A stretch of DNA of 8,528 bases, taken from positions 1 to 8,528 of the forward strand of contig JADMKH010000248.1 in the NCBI GenBank assembly GCA_018780025.1, in the 5' to 3' direction. Under the pieces are notes generated by a model, which saw nothing but the letters and a program-made list of their open reading frames with translations, had not been told where the DNA came from and did not search any database. The stretch is from Thiobacillus sp. GTDB taxonomy: Bacteria > Pseudomonadota > Gammaproteobacteria > Burkholderiales > Thiobacillaceae. Shown piece after piece: positions 6,372-8,528 of this stretch. The position numbers and the translations under genes are program-made. Position 1 is the stretch's first letter, and every line of letters starts with the position of its first letter.

Positions 6372-6668
6372 TTATGACTTGGCTTTAATATCGGCAATCA
6401 CACCGCCTTTCGCCATGCACTCCTTGGCTGAAATACCCTTGAAGCCGTGGCCGCCACAAGCATTCTGGCCCTTGCAGCTATGCTCAGCGGTTTTGCAATC
6501 GCTGTTGCCCTTGCAGGAATGCACACCATAGCAATGCACCTTGTCACTGGCGCCGATTGCCGCGCCGGTGCTGCCGGCAGGGCTTTCTGCGGCGATAGCA
6601 GCGGACATGGACAGGGCCATGACAGCCGCGATGGAAGCCAGGGTTGCGCCTTTGGATTGAATCGACAT
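6372..6668 (-). CDS. bufA: Six-cysteine bufferin precursor (BufA2-like)
   Basis: A 98-residue precursor, inferred to be a secreted copper-binding RiPP modified by BufB/BufC. Residues 1-26 are a signal peptide: a Ser/Gln/Lys start, hydrophobic core about 8-25, and an AIA-A cleavage region near 24-27. A Ser/Gly/Ala linker follows, then a core with six Cys at 46, 52, 58, 65, 71 and 84. The core holds two copies of HSCKGxxxC (50-58 and 63-71), 13 residues apart, and ends with SAKECMAKGG. There are no EGKCG repeats as in Haemophilus HvfA, and the four-Cys DUF2282 pattern does not fit, hence the BufA2-like call. ATG 6668 is supported by GAGGAGA eight bases upstream and by the signal peptide directly after it; a longer frame to 6932 lacks both. 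It is the first gene of the operon. Confidence 0.88.
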   Translation of the reverse strand: MSIQSKGATLASIAAVMALSMSAAIAAESPAGSTGAAIGASDKVHCYGVHSCKGNSDCKTAEHSCKGQNACGGHGFKGISAKECMAKGGVIADIKAKS

Positions 6669-6701
6669 GTAGAACTCTCCTCGGTGAATGAAGCAGCTTG
6701 T

Positions 6702-6728
6702 AAACAAAAAGCCTACGGATCGCAGGCT
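6702..6728 (-). terminator. Terminator-like hairpin in the bufA 5' leader
   Basis: On the - strand, AGCCTGCG (6728-6721) pairs with CGTAGGCT (6717-6710) with one G-U pair around a three-base loop, and is followed by TTTTGTTT (6709-6702). This is a good intrinsic-terminator shape aimed at transcripts heading into bufA, only 33 bases before its ATG. It is either an attenuator in the bufA leader or an insulating terminator with the bufA promoter squeezed downstream. Confidence 0.55.
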
Positions 6729-6765
6729 GCAAGGCAAAAAAATAAGCAGGTTTGTGATGCTGGGT

Positions 6766-6810
6766 TGCAGGGCAGTCGACCACCCGCGTGAAGCCAGCGA
6801 TTGCCCTGCA
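6766..6810. promoter_or_regulatory. 13-bp inverted repeat, candidate operator
   Basis: TGCAGGGCAGTCG (6766-6778) and CGATTGCCCTGCA (6798-6810) are inverted copies with one mismatch, separated by 19 bp. The first nine bases (TGCAGGGCA) match perfectly. The centre lies about 120 bp upstream of bufA. It could bind a dimeric regulator or fold in RNA, where + strand RNA would pair fully using one G-U. Confidence 0.5.
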
Positions 6811-6899
6811 CAGGTAAGTCGAAACACTGCGGCCAGCCTTACAGCGCCTGCACAATTTTTGTGTTCGGGACGTTCGCCAATCTGGAGGGGGTGGGCGGC

Positions 6900-6931
6900 A
6901 CACGCTTCATCGTCGAAACGTACACGCTTCA
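6900..6931. repeat. 10-bp direct repeat spaced 22 bp
   Basis: ACACGCTTCA occurs at 6900-6909 and again at 6922-6931. The 22-bp period is close to two helical turns, placing both copies on the same DNA face as expected for paired activator sites. It lies about 120-150 bp before the rightward gene. Chance occurrence cannot be ruled out from one sequence. Confidence 0.4.
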
Positions 6932-7048
6932 CCTGGGGATAAGCGCTGCCTGATTTTCAATACGCTAATAGCGCCATCACCATAACTTATTGGCTGCCTA
7001 CCGCCGACGGGCGGAAAATCACGCATCAAATTTCACGGAGACGAAGCC

Positions 7049-8528
7049 ATGGCCACCCGCGACACCCTCACACCCCAAGAAGCCCAATGCACGAACGGCG
7101 CTGAGTATGCTGCGCTCGCGCTGGAAGCCTTGCAGGAGCCGGCGGACGCGACCTACGCCAAGGAGTTGATGGATCGCGTGGCGGACGACTGCCAGTTCAC
7201 CAAGGATCTGGCGGCCTGCGCCATCGTGTACAAGGCGCTGGGGGAACAGGGCCGGGCCGAGGAATTGCTGCAAACCGCCGAAGACTATTGCATGAGCGGC
7301 GACGAGCAAATCGCGCTGGCCGAAGCCAAGTTCAAAGTGCTGGGAGACAAGGCCGCCGCGGTGGGCGCCTACGAAAAAGCGCTCAAGGAAACGGCTAATC
7401 TCGACCCCCTGATCGATCTGGCAAAAAACGTCATGAACGTGATTGCCGACAATGCGTTCGCCAAAAAAGTGCTGGAAAAAGCCGAAGCCAAAATCACGCG
7501 CGCCGTCGAATACGGCAAGCTGGCGGCAGCATCGGCAGAGCATCTGCTGGACAAGGAATATGCTGCAGAGATTTTCAACAAGGCGGGCGAAAAACTGTCT
7601 GCCGTGCCCGACCTGCTGGCGCTGGCGGGCGAGGTCACCAAAACCCTCGGCGACCCGGCGCGTGCCAGGGCCCTGTATGAGCGTGCGCTGAATGGCGCGA
7701 CCGACTTCACCGCTGCGAAGACGCTGATCGAGTCCGCCAGGCAGGCCGCTGACGCCGAATTCATGAAAGCCGCCCTGAAAAAAGCCGGCGCACTGGCGAC
7801 AGCCACCGGCGAACATATCGAACTGGCCGCAGGCCTGGCCGGTGTCGGCGACAAACCCGGCGCCGCAGCCCTGCTCGACAAGGCCGAAGAGGCAGTCGCC
7901 GGGCTCGACGAAATGCAGAAGCTGGTTGCCGCCGTCGAGGCCCATCTGGCCGACGATGCCGAGCGCCTGGAACGCGTGAAGGCCAAGCTGGAAAAACGGC
8001 AGGCCAATCACGCGCGTTATCTCGAGTTCCAAAAACTGGAAAGCGAGGCTACGAGCGTCAAGCTCTTCCTCACGCTGGCCGAGCGCGTCCGCCTCGAACT
8101 CGAAGACCCGTTCTATGCCGCCAAACTGATCCAGTCCGCTGAACAGCTGCTCGACGGCACCGGCTACCAGTTTTCGCGCTACAAACCGATTCTGCTGGCT
8201 GTCGACCAGAACCTGGACGACCCCGAATGGCTCACTCGCCTGCTTGATCGCGCGGCCGCGAATGCCACCGATTTCATCGCATTCAAGGACCTGGTCGTGG
8301 TGGCCGCGCACTTGAAACATCGGGACATCGGTGTAGCCAAGGCCCGCGCATTCCTGGCGGCGCGCGAAGCCGCGCTGAATGCCGATTCCCACACCACCGT
8401 GTACGATCTGGCAAAACTGGCTGAAGCGAGCTTTGCCGCCACGCTCGACACAGCCGAAGCCGGGCGCCTGCTGGAAGCCGCACGCGCCCAGGCCAGGGAT
8501 CACTTTGCCCTGACCCACCTTGGCCGCT
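7049..8528 (+). CDS. Large TPR-like helical repeat protein of unknown function (3' truncated by window)
   Basis: The frame from ATG 7049 stays open for 493 codons to the window edge, so the C-terminus is missing. GGAGA at 7037-7041, seven bases before the ATG, supports this start. There is no signal peptide or membrane segment, so it is probably cytoplasmic. After an 60-residue N-terminal part, a 33-34-residue motif repeats with starts near residues 64, 98, 132, 166, 200, 233, 266 and 300, each a variant of LGDxxxAxxLYEKAL, as in helix B of TPR repeats. More degenerate units begin near 351, 389, 422 and 466. All four Cys (14, 48, 57, 81) lie in the first 81 residues. It is divergent from bufA and may share its regulatory region. 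I do not recognise the protein; a scaffold or protein-binding role is only suggested by the fold. Confidence 0.85.
   Translation, partial: MATRDTLTPQEAQCTNGAEYAALALEALQEPADATYAKELMDRVADDCQFTKDLAACAIVYKALGEQGRAEELLQTAEDYCMSGDEQIALAEAKFKVLGDKAAAVGAYEKALKETANLDPLIDLAKNVMNVIADNAFAKKVLEKAEAKITRAVEYGKLAAASAEHLLDKEYAAEIFNKAGEKLSAVPDLLALAGEVTKTLGDPARARALYERALNGATDFTAAKTLIESARQAADAEFMKAALKKAGALATATGEHIELAAGLAGVGDKPGAAALLDKAEEAVAGLDEMQKLVAAVEAHLADDAERLERVKAKLEKRQANHARYLEFQKLESEATSVKLFLTLAERVRLELEDPFYAAKLIQSAEQLLDGTGYQFSRYKPILLAVDQNLDDPEWLTRLLDRAAANATDFIAFKDLVVVAAHLKHRDIGVAKARAFLAAREAALNADSHTTVYDLAKLAEASFAATLDTAEAGRLLEAARAQARDHFALTHLGR

Larger units (their letters stand above)
6669..7048. other. 380-bp divergent intergenic region between bufA and the repeat-protein gene
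   Basis: No credible gene is seen in these 380 bases, which are more AT-rich than the flanking genes. The region must hold the promoters for leftward bufABC and for the rightward repeat-protein gene. No strong sigma-70 pair could be read for either direction. It contains a leader hairpin (6702-6728), a 13-bp inverted repeat (6766-6810), a 10-bp direct repeat (6900-6931), the perfect odd palindrome CGCTAATAGCG (6963-6973), and a small CCGCC-GACG-GGCGG hairpin (7001-7014) before AAAATC. A Shine-Dalgarno for the rightward gene lies at 7037-7041. Confidence 0.7.

Noticed and set aside
6818..6842. ECF-type promoter GTAAGG-N15-CGAC on the - strand upstream of bufA
   Set aside because: It only loosely resembles the GTAACC-N16-CGAA type known for Caulobacter SigF, with a mismatch in each box, a different spacer and a 150-base leader. 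Too weak to call.
6669..6932. N-terminal extension of BufA up to an ATG at 6932
   Set aside because: It would put 88 unconserved residues before a good signal peptide and ignore the GAGGAGA ribosome site at the internal ATG 6668.
7019..8518. 499-codon open frame on the - strand opposite the repeat-protein gene
   Set aside because: It is antisense to a + strand frame with a Shine-Dalgarno and clear 34-residue repeats. Its product is Gly/Gln/Phe-rich with no domain, as expected from a GC-rich Ala/Leu/Lys-coding strand read backwards.

Overview
The window looks like chromosomal DNA of a high-GC betaproteobacterium, probably of the Thiobacillus / Hydrogenophilaceae-Nitrosomonadales type. This rests on GC-rich codon use, a betaproteobacterial-style HslV with a short propeptide before the catalytic Thr, and the gene neighbourhood. 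It is inference; no similarity search was possible. No tRNA, rRNA, CRISPR array or insertion sequence is visible.

Left part (1-4018), all on the + strand: the last codons of an upstream gene overlap an ABC-3 type metal-transporter permease. Next come a protein with two STAS domains and an internally duplicated helical module, then hslV and hslU, which encode the ATP-dependent HslVU (ClpQY) protease. The hslV-hslU gap holds a strong hairpin flanked by degenerate 7-bp repeats that run into both gene ends. A YqhA-family inner-membrane protein follows on the + strand (4061-4594).

Middle part (4596-6668), - strand: a compact bufferin-type operon in the order bufA-bufB-bufC. BufA is a 98-residue secreted six-cysteine precursor. 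BufB is a DUF692 multinuclear non-heme iron oxidase (MNIO). BufC is its DUF2063 partner. bufB and bufC overlap by 4 bp. bufA and bufB are separated by 127 bp containing an intrinsic-terminator-like hairpin that competes with an alternative pairing, followed by a perfect 15-bp inverted repeat. bufC ends one base from the stop of the convergent yqhA gene. The usual DoxX-family bufD and ECF sigma-factor genes are not in the window.

Right part (6669-8528): a 380-bp divergent intergenic region carries a terminator-like hairpin in the bufA leader, a 13-bp inverted repeat and a 10-bp direct repeat with 22-bp spacing. A large + strand gene then runs off the window. Its product is at least 493 residues, almost entirely alpha-helical 33-34-residue TPR-like repeats, with no recognised function.

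The likeliest less-described biology is the six-Cys bufferin operon: its two apparent transcription-attenuation points and its divergently placed repeat protein.
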